A DNA stretch of 64,000 nt from Diabrotica undecimpunctata (taxonomy: Eukaryota > Arthropoda > Insecta > Coleoptera > Chrysomelidae). The translations under genes and the position numbers were made by a program. The notes beneath the pieces are model-generated. The model did not search any database. It was not told where the DNA came from and saw only the letters and a list, made by a program, of their open reading frames with translations. Location of the stretch: assembly GCF_040954645.1 (NCBI RefSeq), contig NC_092813.1:18855235-18919234 (forward strand), read 5' to 3'. Within the stretch, counting starts at the first letter, position 1; the number at the start of each line of letters is the position of its first letter. This document shows positions 63,951 to 64,000 of the stretch, in pieces.

Positions 63951-64000
63951 TTTATCCGTTTTATCCATTTCAATTACATATGAATTGTTTCGAGATATCT

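Overview
The window looks like repeat-dominated intergenic DNA from an insect, possibly a beetle. This rests on the AT-rich background and on the mixture of jockey-type and RTE-type LINEs, Ty3/gypsy LTR elements, and PIF/Harbinger and pogo-like DNA transposons. No rRNA, tRNA, CRISPR or convincing single-copy host gene was seen. All recognisable coding sequence belongs to transposable elements. The species cannot be named from the sequence.

Layout. 1-13.9 kb is old, decayed material: four LINE remnants on both strands, an unassigned minus-strand open frame beside a possible LTR primer-binding site (5.4-5.7 kb), a pogo-like transposase pseudogene (8.3-9.7 kb), a PIF/Harbinger transposase fragment (12.7-13.0 kb) and a small 23-bp-TIR element (13.04-13.30 kb). 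13.9-63.3 kb is one structure. A roughly 2.3 kb sequence (13945-16258) is repeated in inverted orientation around a 0.9 kb repeat-rich loop (16259-17170). The second arm has been blown apart by later insertions, so its pieces lie at 17171-17567, about 35.7-36.8 kb (duplicated at 46.2-47.3 kb), 56060-56086 and 62279-63347. When the insertions are removed in thought, the ancestor is a fold-back-like unit of about 6 kb.

Insertions in the second arm, with target-site duplications read directly: (1) gypsy-1 (17833-35680, TSD AATC). (2) LINE-A, a jockey-type element, inside the gypsy-1 3' LTR (23641-35175, 11-bp TSD). (3) gypsy-2 on the minus strand inside LINE-A (23733-30791, TSD AAAC). (4) A Harbinger-like element with a Myb/SANT-like pseudogene (47273-56059, TSD TTA). 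(5) LINE-B(-) inside the Harbinger-like element (49080-55293, 14-bp TSD). (6) LINE-B(+) in the outer arm (56087-62278, 18-bp TSD). Last of all, a 10.5 kb tandem duplication (26944-37437 and 37438-47932) copied half of gypsy-2, most of LINE-A, the tail of the gypsy-1 LTR, an arm segment and the left end of the Harbinger-like element. The LTR pairs differ at only about 0.5% of sites and the tandem copies at roughly 0.1%, so these nested insertions look recent.

Potential function is limited to element mobility. gypsy-2 gag/pol is open throughout but has a changed reverse-transcriptase catalytic motif. LINE-B ORF2 is open in both copies, but ORF1 is broken in both. LINE-A ORF2 carries different lesions in its two copies. 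The least explained part is the inverted-repeat unit itself, with its 63-bp minisatellite, TGACGT-rich loop and a broken reading frame repeated in both arms.
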